Shown here in pieces: positions 1 to 10,900 of a stretch of 64,000 nucleotides of DNA. The notes beneath the pieces were generated by a model. It was not told the origin of the DNA. It searched no databases and worked only from the letters and a program-made list of their open reading frames with translations. The stretch spans positions 13,881,001-13,945,000 of the forward strand of contig NC_056540.1 of assembly GCF_910596095.1 (NCBI RefSeq), read 5' to 3'. This DNA is from Thunnus maccoyii (lineage: Eukaryota > Chordata > Actinopteri > Scombriformes > Scombridae). Within the stretch, counting starts at the first letter, position 1; each line of letters opens with the position of its first letter. Both the position numbers and the translations under genes were made by a program.

Positions 1-59
1 ACCGACCTCCACTGCAGACCCCTCCTGTTGACTACAGGGCAGTGTTTCTTCTGAGCAGG

Positions 60-3000
60 ATGACGGATGGAGACGTGTTTGCTTTTGAGGATCAAACTGT
101 GGCCGGGGGCCTTTTGCGGGACCACAGGCGGCTGACTCGGCTGTACTGCATGAATGGCGGACATCACCTCCAGATCCTCCCCGATGGGACCGTGCAGGGC
201 CAGAGGGATGACAGGGACGTTCACAGTAAGACTGCAGCACACATCCAGGTCAGGTCTGATACACTACATGACGCGTTCACTTCCTCCAGTGCCGATGTGT
301 CAGGTTCAAAGAGCGGGAAACAACACACATGTCAAATAAATGCCTTTACATGGAGAAAAGTGGGAGCTCATTGCTGATTTATTAAAGGGGAATGAAAAAT
401 AAGATATTTATAGAACCTAAAGCCAAATAAACCTTAAATTCATCTGAAAGAGAAAAGAAAACAAACATACTGTGGTAGAGGCCTAGCATGGATTGGGACT
501 ACAGTAAAAAGGCTACTTTATCAGAGCTGCAATGATTAATTGATTAGTTGCCAACTATTAAAGTAATTTTTAAAGATAAAAAAATGTCCAAACTCTCAGA
601 TTCCAGCTTCTCAAGTGTGAATATTTTCTAGTTTCTTTAGTCCTGTAGACCTTAGACTTTGGGAAACAGTGATCGAGATTTTTCTGACATTTTTAGACCA
701 AACTAATCAATTAATTGAGAAAATAATCAGTAGATTAATTGATAATGAAGGTAACCATTACATACTTTTATATAAACGTTTTCAATGGCACCACGCATAC
801 ATTATAGGTAGAGCAATATTGTTGTAAGCAATAAATAAATAAAGGGATATTAATAAGCACCCATAACATATTAAATAAAATATGCTAGATGCATGACTAG
901 CATCCTATAATTTGGATGTTTTAAGTCTTGAAAAAGTTAAATTGGTAAATGGTAAAGAAAAAATATTGGCCTTCTCATTTATGACAAATATAAAAAGCCA
1001 TGTATGGTTGCTTCTGATCCTTTCATGTCTTGAAAAAGTAGCTCAAAGTGTTACAATTGATAACAGCGTGTCAGGTTTGAGACAGTCTAATGGTGCATTT
1101 ACTTTGTGTTGTGGTGAGACTGACTCACATTTAAGTATGCTCTGATAATTACTTACCGAGCCTCTAGACAGCCATCATTCATTTAAGTATTCAACTATAG
1201 AGCAAAGATTTTAAAGGTTGCTGACTGTAGCTGAAGTAAAACAGCAATTTCTCTTTTATCAGAATGTATATACAGTGCTGCTTGAAGGTTCTTTCTGAAT
1301 TTTCTCTATTTCTGTATAAATATGACCTTAAACATGATCAGATTTTTACACAAGTCCTAAAACTAGATAAAGGGAACCCAATTAAACAAATGAGACAAAA
1401 ACATTAAACTTATTCATTTATTTATTGAGGAAAATTATCAAATCTTACATATTTGTGGGAGGCAAAAGTATGTGAACCCTTGCTTTCAGTAACTGGTGTG
1501 ACTCCCTTTTGCAGCAATAACTTCAATCAAACATTTCTGGCAACTGTTTATCAGCTCTGCATATCAGCTAGGAGGAATTTTCCTGTAGAATTGGCTGGTA
1601 CAACTCAGAACTCATAGCTCCATCAATGATTGCAGGCCATCCTGGTCCAGAAGCAGCAAAGCAGCCCAAACCATGATACTACCACCACCTTGTTTCACAG
1701 ATGGGATAAGGTTCTTATGCTGGAGTGCAGTGTTTGCTCATCGTCAAACAGAACGCTTCTCATTCAAACCAAAAAGTTTGATTTTGGTCTCATCCATCCA
1801 CAGAACATTGTTCCAATCACCTTCTGGCTTATCCACGTGGTCTTGAGCGAACCATAGACAGCAGCAATGTTCTTTTTGGAGAAAAGTGGCTTTTTTCCAT
1901 GCAACTCTGCCATGTACACCATTGATGTTCAATGTTCTCCTGATGATGGACTCATTAACATTGACTGTAGCCACTGCAAGAGAGACCTTTAGTTTCCTAG
2001 ATGTTACCCTGGGGTCCGTTGTGGCCTCCTGGACTATTACACGCCTGCTCTTGGTGTGATTTTTGTTGTTAGACTACTCCTGGGGAGGGTAACAATGGTG
2101 TTGGATGTCTTCAATTTGTATATGATCTGCCTGCAGTCAACTGGTGGAGTCCAAACTCTTCAGAAATGGTTTTTAACCCTTTCCAGCTTGGTGAGCATCA
2201 ACAACTCTTCTTCTAAGGACCTCAGAAATCTCCTTTGTTTGAGTCATGACACACTTCCACAAACCTGTGTTGTGAAGCTCAGAGTTTGATAGTGGAGACC
2301 AAGATTTCTCTTCTTTAAATAAGGCAGGGCCTTCCAGATTCACACTTGATTGTCATCCCATTGATTGAAACACCAAACTCTAATTTCTCCTTCAAATGAA
2401 TTGATAATCCTAGGGGGTTTACATACTTTTGCCAAGCACAAATATGTAACATTGGATCATTTTCCTAAATAAGTAAATTAACAAGTGTAAAGTTTTTGTC
2501 TCATTTGTTTAACTAATGTCTCTTTATCTAGTTTTAGGACTTGAGTGGAAATCTGATCACGTTTTCATATTTATGCAGAAATAGAGCAAATTCTAAAGGG
2601 TTCACAAACTTTCAAGCAGCATTGTATAGTTGTATTTGTAGGTTTCAGCCTGTGTTTCCTGTCATGTTTTCTCCTTTCAGCTGTTTTAAAGCTTAAAGCT
2701 GTGGATCGAGGTGTTGTGATCATCCAAGGAGCAGAAGCTGGGCGATATTTGGCCATGAATAATGAAGGGCGTTTGTATAGTTCAGTAAGTATCTACAGAA
2801 TACACCTCATCATTCATGTGATCAAACTGGATTGTAGATCAGCACATTAGACTTGATGATGATAAATCTTCCATGATACCTGGTAGGGCTGGGTAATATT
2901 TTTAACCAAATACCTCAATATCAATATCGCAACAATATTGTAGGGATGACTATTGGTGCTTTCACAAAATATTTACACAATGAAATTTTTAATAAATAAT

Positions 3001-3542
3001 CATCAGTAATGTGTGTATAATGACTAAGTGGATAAGGGTCTGGTAAATTAAGAAAATTACATCACTTTGCTGTAATGCAGCCTCTAAAACCAGGAAAAGA
3101 CAACACTTATGCCATATCATGATATTACGATATCTAATATCTAAGACAATATCTAGTCTCATATCATGATATCAATATAATATCGATATATTGCCCAGCC
3201 CTAATACCTGGTATAAATTATTCAGAATTATCCAATCTAATATAAACTTTGGTGAATGCATTTTTAAACTCTTCATCTTAATTCAAAATCCATCCACATG
3301 TGCAGTCAGCTGTCGGTGTTTGTCTCGCGTGTCTCTCTCAGCCCACAGTAACTGATGAGTGTTACTTCCTGGAGAAGTTGGAGGAGAATCACTACAATAC
3401 ATATCAGCCTCAGAAATATCAGGAGAGGAACTGGTATGTAGCTCTGAAAAAGAACGGGAAACCTAAACTGGGTCCAAGAACCCACATCGGACAGAAAGCC
3501 ATCTTCTTCCTTCCCCGCCAGCTGGATGAATCCAGGGAGTGA
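60..3542 (+). CDS. fgf1: Fibroblast growth factor 1 (acidic FGF), complete, 3 coding exons
   Basis: Coding exons are 60-225, 2681-2784 and 3342-3542, giving 156 residues (human FGF1 has 155). The family is a heparin-binding mitogen that signals through FGF receptors and leaves cells without a classical signal peptide; none is seen here. Beta-trefoil landmarks visible are [20 protein letters not shown] (exon 1), [15 protein letters not shown] (exon 2), and [16 protein letters not shown] followed by the basic heparin-binding loop [13 protein letters not shown] (exon 3). The ATG at 60 is the only in-frame ATG near the start. An acceptor-like CTACAG ends at 37, so 38-59 is probably the 3' part of a 5' UTR exon and the promoter lies left of the window. 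Phases agree at both junctions. A Tc1 copy and a hAT element sit in intron 1 and intron 2. The paralogue letter (fgf1a or fgf1b) cannot be set from sequence alone. Confidence 0.97.
525..750. mobile_element. Non-autonomous element with 'attaattgattag' ends, in fgf1 intron 1
   Basis: The stretch opens with gagctgcaatgattaattga and closes with aatcagtagattaattgata, which are inverted-repeat-like ends. The interior (tagtttctttagtcctgta, cttagactttgggaaacagt) matches a short repeat I know as abundant in perch-like fishes. A second member of the family is at 46010-46345. It has no coding capacity. The exact ends are uncertain. Confidence 0.6.
1273..2624 (-). mobile_element. Tc1/mariner transposon, near full length but degenerate
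   Basis: Terminal inverted repeats begin CAGTGCTGCTTGAA on the left and end TTCAAGCAGCATTG on the right. TA dinucleotides flank both sides (1271-1272, 2625-2626), the Tc1 target signature. Inside, the minus strand encodes transposase remains: [16 protein letters not shown] (the Asp of the DDE catalytic core) lies near 1770-1820, preceded by [15 protein letters not shown], and GGSIMVWAA follows near 1670. The open frame is only about 76 codons, and stops interrupt the rest, so it cannot make transposase. Both inverted repeats extend well over 100 bp (shared motifs attaaacaaatgagac and tctagttttaggact). It lies in fgf1 intron 1. Confidence 0.92.
2884..3203. mobile_element. hAT-type non-autonomous element with perfect 8-bp target duplication
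   Basis: It starts TAGGGCTGGGTAATAT and ends ATATTGCCCAGCCCTA, and has AT-rich, ATCGATAT-rich inner flanks. The 8 bases ATACCTGG occur directly before (2876-2883) and directly after (3204-3211), a perfect hAT-length target duplication. There is no open frame, so it depends on a transposase encoded elsewhere. It lies in fgf1 intron 2. The perfect duplication suggests a relatively young insertion. Confidence 0.88.
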
Positions 3543-3806
3543 AGATGCTCATTTATACACGTATTTCATCATCAGTCGAATATCCACAGTCCTCGTTCTG
3601 AGAGAGACATGCATCTCAAAGTTTAACTAAAGCTATAATGAGGATTCAGCAGACTAAATTAGACAAAGTGGATATCTATTTTACCTCAGACTGCTGAAAC
3701 CTCATAATAGATTTAGACGGAGTTTTGCATGTTTTTGCACAGAGATGACAGTGGATTTCATCCCCCATCACTTCCACTTGCTTAAGGAAGGCGTCTTCAA
3801 ATGGAC

Positions 3807-3842
<36 letters not shown>
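3807..3842. repeat. (ATA)n microsatellite with a retroelement-tail-like flank
   Basis: About twelve ATA units run without interruption. The next bases (tttaatttgtactgcactttt, then aatctcaaagtgctacag) resemble a 3' tail common to fish SINEs and LINEs, so the run may be the tail of an old retrotransposed copy. The second part is inference. Confidence 0.75.
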
Positions 3843-3843
<1 letters not shown>

Positions 3844-4651
3844 CATTTAATTTGTACTGCACTTTTCATTTGCAGTGAATCTCAAAGTGCTACAGTGTCA
3901 AAAACATGTATAACATAAAGAAAATAACGAGTTAAGATGAAAAAGCAAAAAAGATGAAGAGCAAAACCTGTTTTAATGTTCACATGGACAAGGTTTTAAG
4001 ACAGATTTGACTGTTGTCAATGTGTCATTTAACACCTCATATCACTTCTATTAGTTCACATTACCATTAATTCTGATGTCGGAACTGTTAGGGGTGTTAG
4101 ATCTTCTCAGAAAATGAAATGAATGAAGAGAAGAAATCATAAAGAGCGAAATATAAAGCAGTATCATCAACACTGGTTGAACCGCTTCACTACCTCCATT
4201 AGATGCACTGATGTTTCTCAAGTCTAAGAGATTTGTAGGAGAAGAGAAAACAAATCACTACCATTTAATTCTAAAATATTTTAAAATGTTAAATATTATT
4301 GTGCCTTTGCTTGGAGGTTATGTTTGTAGTTGTGTTTGTTAGTCAGATTTCAACCAGATTTGGTGAGAAACAGACCAAGTGCTTCATTTTTGGTGCGGAT
4401 CCAGAAAAAGTTTAAAGGAATAGTTGTGAGATGGTAATAAATAAAAACTGCCCTATTTCCACATTGACTACAGCACTTGTCTGAGTGAGAAAAAACTATA
4501 TGTGGGGATGTAATTATACACACATCACATAGATGCAAGGCTATTAAAGATCAAAATCAACAGGAAGAGAGTTAAAACCTGCACACTTACTTTTGAATAA
4601 ATGTTGTGGCTTTGAAGAGTGCAGACATTTACTCTTTTCCTATAAAAACTA

Positions 4652-4934
4652 CAGTACTGTGCAAAGGTTTAAGCCACTAACAGTAAAGTGAGGATGATTT
4701 CATGCAAAGTTCAACAGAAGGAACCTTAATGAAATCAATATTTGGTGTGAGCACACTTTGGCTTGACAGCAGCAGTTCTTGTTGCTGAGGAACTTTATGA
4801 CTCTGGCTGTATGTTTGGGATCATTGTCATGCTGCAGAGTAAATTTGGAACCAATCAGACGCCTCCTTGATGGTGTTGCATAATGCATAATAAAAATTTA
4901 AACGTCTTAAGTGCCTCAAACTTTTGCTGTACTG
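4652..4934 (-). mobile_element. Internally deleted Tc1/mariner derivative
   Basis: The left end is CAGTACTGTGCAAAGG and the right end CTTTTGCTGTACTG, with flanking TA at 4650-4651 and 4935-4936. On the minus strand a short frame retains LIGSKFTLQHDNDPKHTARV, which includes the DNDPKHT signature of Tc1 transposases, followed directly by unrelated residues. At 283 bp it keeps only a small part of the transposase. It is a second Tc1 family, distinct from the one at 1273-2624. Confidence 0.88.
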
Positions 4935-5283
4935 TATATGTAGTCCAGGATTGTATTTTGATGCAGATCCATCTTTTCAGTCTGATATTTTGGTCATTTA
5001 TACTTTGTGTTGAGACGTGATGTCTTGTCTGATGTGTCAGAAACCAAAGAGTTACAGCTTCCTCTGTCTTCTGAGTGTTGTTTTATATTTCAGTAACACA
5101 TTGCTGCCACTTGGTGCTGCCAATGTCGTCCAGTGCAGCGTTAAACATACATGAAAGCATTTTTCAGTTGTAATCTTCAGCAGCATATCTTTCATTTTCA
5201 GTCCTTCTTCCTCCAATACCTCAGCTTCATAATACCGACCTGTAACAATGTAAACAATGTCGTATCTTGTATCAAAAGTGTCC

Positions 5284-5289
5284 AATAAA
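5284..5289 (+). terminator. Candidate distal poly(A) signal of fgf1
   Basis: AATAAA lies on the plus strand about 100 bp before the convergent ndfip1 signal. Assignment to fgf1 rests on orientation and lack of any other plus-strand gene nearby. Confidence 0.4.
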
Positions 5290-5389
5290 AACTGCTAATG
5301 TGGTATTTGTGACATTGTATATCATTATCTTGGTACACAGGGATGTCAACAACACACAACTAAGAAAGTGACGCATTAAAAGTGACATT

Positions 5390-5395
5390 TATTCA
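5390..5395 (-). terminator. Candidate poly(A) signal of ndfip1
   Basis: The plus strand reads acatttattca near 5388, giving AATAAA on the minus strand. It would define a 3' UTR of about 1.7 kb after the UTR exon that begins near 7122, which fits the long UTR known in mammalian NDFIP1. The exact base position is approximate by a few bases. Confidence 0.45.
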
Positions 5396-7996
5396 ACACT
5401 AAACGCTTTCTGTACAGTTTCATAACAACAAAACCCCAGGGTTGCAGCTCTACATCACATAGAAATAAGCATATGGGTCTGTATCAAAGCCATGTCGTAT
5501 GAGTTTAACTGATTCGGTAAACAGATCAGTTTGCTGGGCCAGACTAAAATCCATATTAACTCTTTCAATTGACAATCAGTGGTTAGATTATGAACATCTT
5601 AATTATCCTGACATGTTCTTTTTCCCCAGAATATAAAACAGAGACAACATCCTGCATCATTCAGTCCTTGTTTCATACATCTGGGACTTCAAACCATGAT
5701 GGGAACATCCTCTGGGTTTTATTGGTTATGTTTCTAAAAGTGCACCTGCATACAACATTCTTTGATATAGTTTTGATACCCACAAGATAGCATCTTACAC
5801 CTTATGAATAATTTTCAGAAAAACGGAAAAAAAAAAGAAAAAAGAAAAAAATTTCCCTTCCCCACCTGTCAATTAAATCTTATGGCAAAAACCCCGCCTG
5901 AAAATGGAATGTGAGCTATTTTTATGCTCTTAGATAACTGGATCCAAATGTCTGAGCAGGATCATTAGCAGCTGAAATCCAGACAGCTGAGACTCGGAGC
6001 TTTTCCACTGACAGTGAACGGGATGCAGACTCCACTGACTCACTGAGGAGTCAGAGGAAAAAAAAAATAAAAGGTCAGGCTCTAACATCTAAAGGATTTT
6101 TAAAGGACATGAACCAGAAAATGTGCTCGTACGCCCACAAAAAACCCTCCCGGTTGCTGTCACTGTCCAAAAGTCATCGTCCCGTCACTGCTGACCGAGC
6201 CGCTCCGGGTTGCGGAGGGTTTGTCACTTGACATTTCTGGCCACCTGGTTTCTAGCTGCGGCTTGTTCGTGTTTTGACAACGCAGACTGGTCTAAGATCA
6301 CGTCTGTAATCTTAAATTCCATTTTAAGGGTGGATTTTTTTAATCTGATTTAATGAACAGCAAAAAAAAAACAGGCAAAATCATAACTTCTGACACATGG
6401 ATGCAATTTGGGTGTGTTCCACTGACACTGCACTTGAATTGGATAAAAACATCTGAATCACAAGCATGTATGTTTTATTATGACAATGCCCTTAATAAAG
6501 AGTTTCTAGCCACCTGAAAGCAGCAGACAACACTGCCGCCTCCTGGCTAGAATCAGGGCAACACTACTTAAAGCCAACAGGTGAGCGAGTTATGTGCTAA
6601 TGTGGATATCAGCATTGTCATATACAGCCTCATGACAACTTCTTAAGTGTATGTGGTATCTAGAAACAGCCTATAATAGTCACAACAAACCCATGAGGTG
6701 AGATTAGTGCAGATTACAAAGTATGTCGCATGCTTACGGCAGGTCTATAGAGTGTTGTATTAACTAATACCTGTTGGCTTTACGGCCACGTGTCGCCAAC
6801 ACCAACGAGACTCTCTATTTATTGACCTCGAGAGCAGATGCATGCTCGTATGCTACCATCAAATGATATAAGGCATTACTTATACATTACAGACAAGAGA
6901 TGTAAATAGCACTTAACATTCGCCACTAATGAGTACATAGAGGGACTAATTACTGTTAACCGCTTTCCATTAATAAAGTTTCAAACAAAATAAAACAAGT
7001 GATAGAATTCCTGAATATTTTACTGTCGTCGGTAGTCTTCATCTCTAACTCGTCTGGCTGATTTCTGGGTTGCTGCTTGTGTTGGTCGTGTCCAGTTCTT
7101 CCAAATCCGACATCCTGAATTCTGGTAGAAAGAAGGTGTAAAAATCTAATTAAAAAATAGACTCTTCATCTATTCAGGATGTGTGGTTAAATGCACGTGA
7201 ATAACCCAAACTTCAGAGCAACAACTACAGCCATTGTTGATGTCTTGTGTTAAAATGATTAAGTTACCAACGTGAGGTTATCATGTAAAGACCCATTTAA
7301 AATGGATTTCCGACTATTACTTAAACATAAATTAGTCACTGGTCAAATAATAATTTCTTTGTCTGGTACTTTGGACCCAGGTAAGTGTTGCAGTGCTTCG
7401 TTTCTGCTGAACAACGATGTAAGAAGCACAGCAAAGCACCTTGTCAGGCTGAACCAGCCTGTGTGCTGAAGGTTCAGTAAGTACAGTATATCAGAAACTT
7501 TATGGCTCTCCTGTCACAGGCTGGCAAACGGCAATTCTTAGATCTCCTGCCTGAGATATTTTTCCATGAATAGGCAAGTTTGATGTTAAATCTCCAGCTG
7601 ATAATCAAATGTGAACATGCTGTAGTTTAAATTCAGCCGTGACTAGCCATGTGAAATATGTGTTTATTAGTCTGTAAGTCTTAATCTTCTTATGTCTTAA
7701 TTTTGTTTACTTGTTGCACAGAGCCGTCGATAAATAAACGACGTGATGTTTTGTGTTCCAAGTTGAAATGAAGTGGTACAGACTCAAAGAGTTGCCAGAC
7801 AGTGACGGTGACACTGGATCATTTATTTACTTAAGAAAAAAGCTAGTGGTATTTGACACTTACTGGGGGGTAAATAAGGTCAAAAATGTATTTTTCTGTT
7901 GTTAATCTCATCACTCACAGTAAATAAAACAGAGAATTTTGTGCAACAATGAACCTGGTTTACATGATGAGTGTGACCAGTATAACAGAACTTACC
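5396..7996 (-). other. Probable ndfip1 3' UTR, with one UTR intron
   Basis: There is no coding gene here. The ndfip1 stop at 7998-8000 is followed two bases later by a donor GTAAGT. A matching acceptor (tttctaccag) ends near 7123 on the minus strand, so the remaining 3' UTR would run from about 7122 to 5390. The segment is AT-rich with A-runs at 5825-5850 and 6060-6070. Conservation data would be needed to see UTR elements. Confidence 0.5.
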
Positions 7997-7997
7997 T

Positions 7998-10900
7998 CTA
8001 ATAGATGAAGAGTACCCTTGTGCGGGGAAGAGTGGCGTAGGTGGGATCAGCAAGTTTACGCACTCTGGAGTAGTTAACAAAGCCTCTGATGAACAGCATG
8101 AAGCCTGGAGTCCAAAGAAAAAGGTTCATGATGAAAGACATTAAAACACATAAAAAGACAATTACCAATCATGGGAAATGTATTTGTTATAAAATAATGT
8201 CTGTCACTTACCCAGGGCCAGGAACACCCACCACAACCAGTACTGCCCATCAAAGTAACCAGGGAAGTAGGTAGAAAACTGGAAGAAACAAGATAATACC
8301 TGTTAGGAGCAGTGCATCTATTCCAGTGAATAAAGCCGTAACATATGATCCTATAGAGTTAAGAGTGGTACATATTCAGTAACTAACTCTCACCCTGACA
8401 ATAAGAACCCATTTGATGAGGGACAAGCCAAAGCCAGAGATGGCCCCGTATCGACCGGCGGCAGATGTGGTCAAACAGAACGACAGGAAGAAGCCAATCC
8501 AGTTGAAGAGGAATGCCACTGGTGACAGAAAGACGATGATTCATTTTTTAAAAAAAAGAGACAACATTTGGTATAATAACACCAAACTGTCTTGGACCAT
8601 GATCCACAAATATGGCATTTTCAAAGAATGACCGATAGATAGCAGGAGATTTTTATTCAAAGACGTTACTCGTTTTTGAAGTCTTCAAACTGGCGGCACA
8701 CATTCTCCTCCTCCTCCATACATCTTGTGCAGCGAGTGTGATGACACCCAGTGCAGCTACACAACAAATGTTAAATGTGGGACGAGTGCGACTTTTACAT
8801 GTTCACTCATCAGATCAATTACCTTGCGAGGCAGCTGGATTCACAAGATCACGCGAGAATCCGTCTTGTCAGGCTTCAAGTTATGATCTTGTGAATGCAG
8901 CTGCGTCAAGGTAAGACAGTGACAGACAGATGGTTCATCAAATCACCTGCCAGGTTTTTGTTTTTTTTGAAAGTTCCTGCTCTTTTCCAAACAGTTTCCA
9001 TGGACGAATTCTCAGATGGTTCCATGGAACAAACCATCTGGTGTGTCAGGTTACCAGATAAATAAGCGAAGATAAATATTGATTAACCGTCTGGTTACGA
9101 GCCAGCTCTATGCAAGTGAAACTGAAATTCAGTTTACTCTTTTAAAGAGAATTGTATGAAACAACTGTTGAAACGCTCAACCAGTTCTTACTGAAGAAAG
9201 TGAGCATGAAGATGCCGTCATTTCCTATTCGCAGCTGGTCAGCGTCTTCAAAGTCGTCCCTGGCCACAAAGTCTTCCTCCTGAAATATGGAAACACGTTA
9301 CAAAATCCGTTTTGTTTGAAAGTTTGAGATGTTGGTACATGATGAGACTTGTAGTGAGCAGGAATATTTCGACATGATGTTTGAGAATGAGACAGACGTA
9401 CCGTGACTCTTCCAGCGACGAGGGGGATGGCAGCCTCTGCTTTGCTTCTCTCAGCTTCATCGTAGGAGGGCAGAGTGGTGGCAACGCTGTAGGACGGAGG
9501 GTTAGGAAATCTTCCTCCATCTTCCTTGTACTCAAAGAAAGCTGTGGAGGTGATGAGCAAAACACTATTCATCCCAGAACAGAGGTCTTTATTAAAATGA
9601 ACTTCTCTGAACATAATAAACAAACTCCTGAACATGGCTGACACTGGCACGAAAAGTGCTGATTTATCATACAGGTCGGGTTAATATCACTACGTCTACA
9701 CTTCCTTTGTGGAGAGTATTGCATCATGAATGTTGGGGCGATGGAGTCGGTCAGGATTAGCTTTGTAGTGTGCAGTGCAGTGTTGTATGGCCAAACAAAC
9801 CTGATTATCATTTTTCAACAGACCGTTTTGCAACCACAGCAAGCTATTTTTAGTCAGTTTTGATTAACTTTACATGTTTCAGCCTAAAGCAAAGAAACAC
9901 TGAGCTAAAAATAATTTCACCTAAATAGGGCTATTGTTTGTAATTTTGGAGCATATCTATGCCACATATGAAGTGTGCATCTCATATGACAGAAAGACCC
10001 AAATAGACAGACAGTGTGACAGATGGTTTTTTTTAAAAAAAAAGACAGAGAAATATTATTTTGACTCTAATATGAAATTTAAATTGTATTTAAAGAAAGT
10101 CAGTCGTAATAGCAGAACTGAAAGTTAGTGGGTGCTGACTTCATCTGCAGCTGATATGGAGGTTTGACTGCTAAAAAATGCTGCTTTCACTTCCTTTGGA
10201 AAGACAAGAAGCAGCAGATAATTATACAAACCAGAGCAGGATGAAAGACATTAGTACTATATATATGTCCATTACTGTTTATGTTCTCTCCCATGCACGC
10301 CAAGATTTTTATCTGGGTCATTTGGCTGCTATCCAGAAGCCGCTTCTGTGTTGTTTAAACACAAACAGCATTGAACCAGATCCATGGACTCATCCAGGAA
10401 AAGCTCAAGGCTACACCCACTTATATAATGTGTTGACCTATGGCCTCTGAGTGAGATTAGAGATACCAGACGTTTCTAAACGGCCTTGCACACAAGCTTT
10501 TCCCCCCTAAGCTATTCATTCTAAAGCGAACAGATTAGGACAAATTAGAACATAAAACTATATATGTTTACTCAAGTATTGTATTTTCAGAGGGGAATCT
10601 CACAAAACTTGGTTTTTAACAATAATCTGATGGCTATAGCCACTTTTTATTTTGCAGAGTAAGGTTTTAGATGCAAAACACAAGATCAGACAGTAGTCAA
10701 CAGTATGTGTAGCTTAACATTTAAATACTTGGTACAAGTTGAGGCTGCTCATATATAAATCACAGCTATTATACAGATGATTCATATACTTTGCAGGAAT
10801 AATGTGACACTGTGGAAAGAATCATTCCCAAAGATTACTTCTGCTTTTGTTTCTTAAGCACATTTCACTGCAGGGACTACAATCTTCCCGCTTTAGGATA

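Larger units (their letters stand above)
3543..5300 (+). other. fgf1 3' region: probable 3' UTR with repeats
   Basis: No gene is seen here. A poly(A) signal AATAAA at 5284-5289 could close a UTR of about 1.75 kb, and an earlier candidate is gaataaatg near 4594. The stretch 3560-4030 shares short blocks (gtggatatctattt, cccccatcacttccacttg, ttttaagacagattt) with the foldback repeat at 12940-13535. An ATA trinucleotide run and a deleted Tc1 element also lie within it. Confidence 0.45.

Noticed and set aside
42-59. Extending fgf1 upstream to position 42
   Set aside because: The frame is open but begins with GTG, not ATG; the ATG at 60 gives the family's usual length.
9225-9650. 141-codon minus-strand frame over ndfip1 exons 3 and 4
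   Set aside because: It reads exon 3 in frame but runs through introns on both sides; the true exon is 9402-9541.
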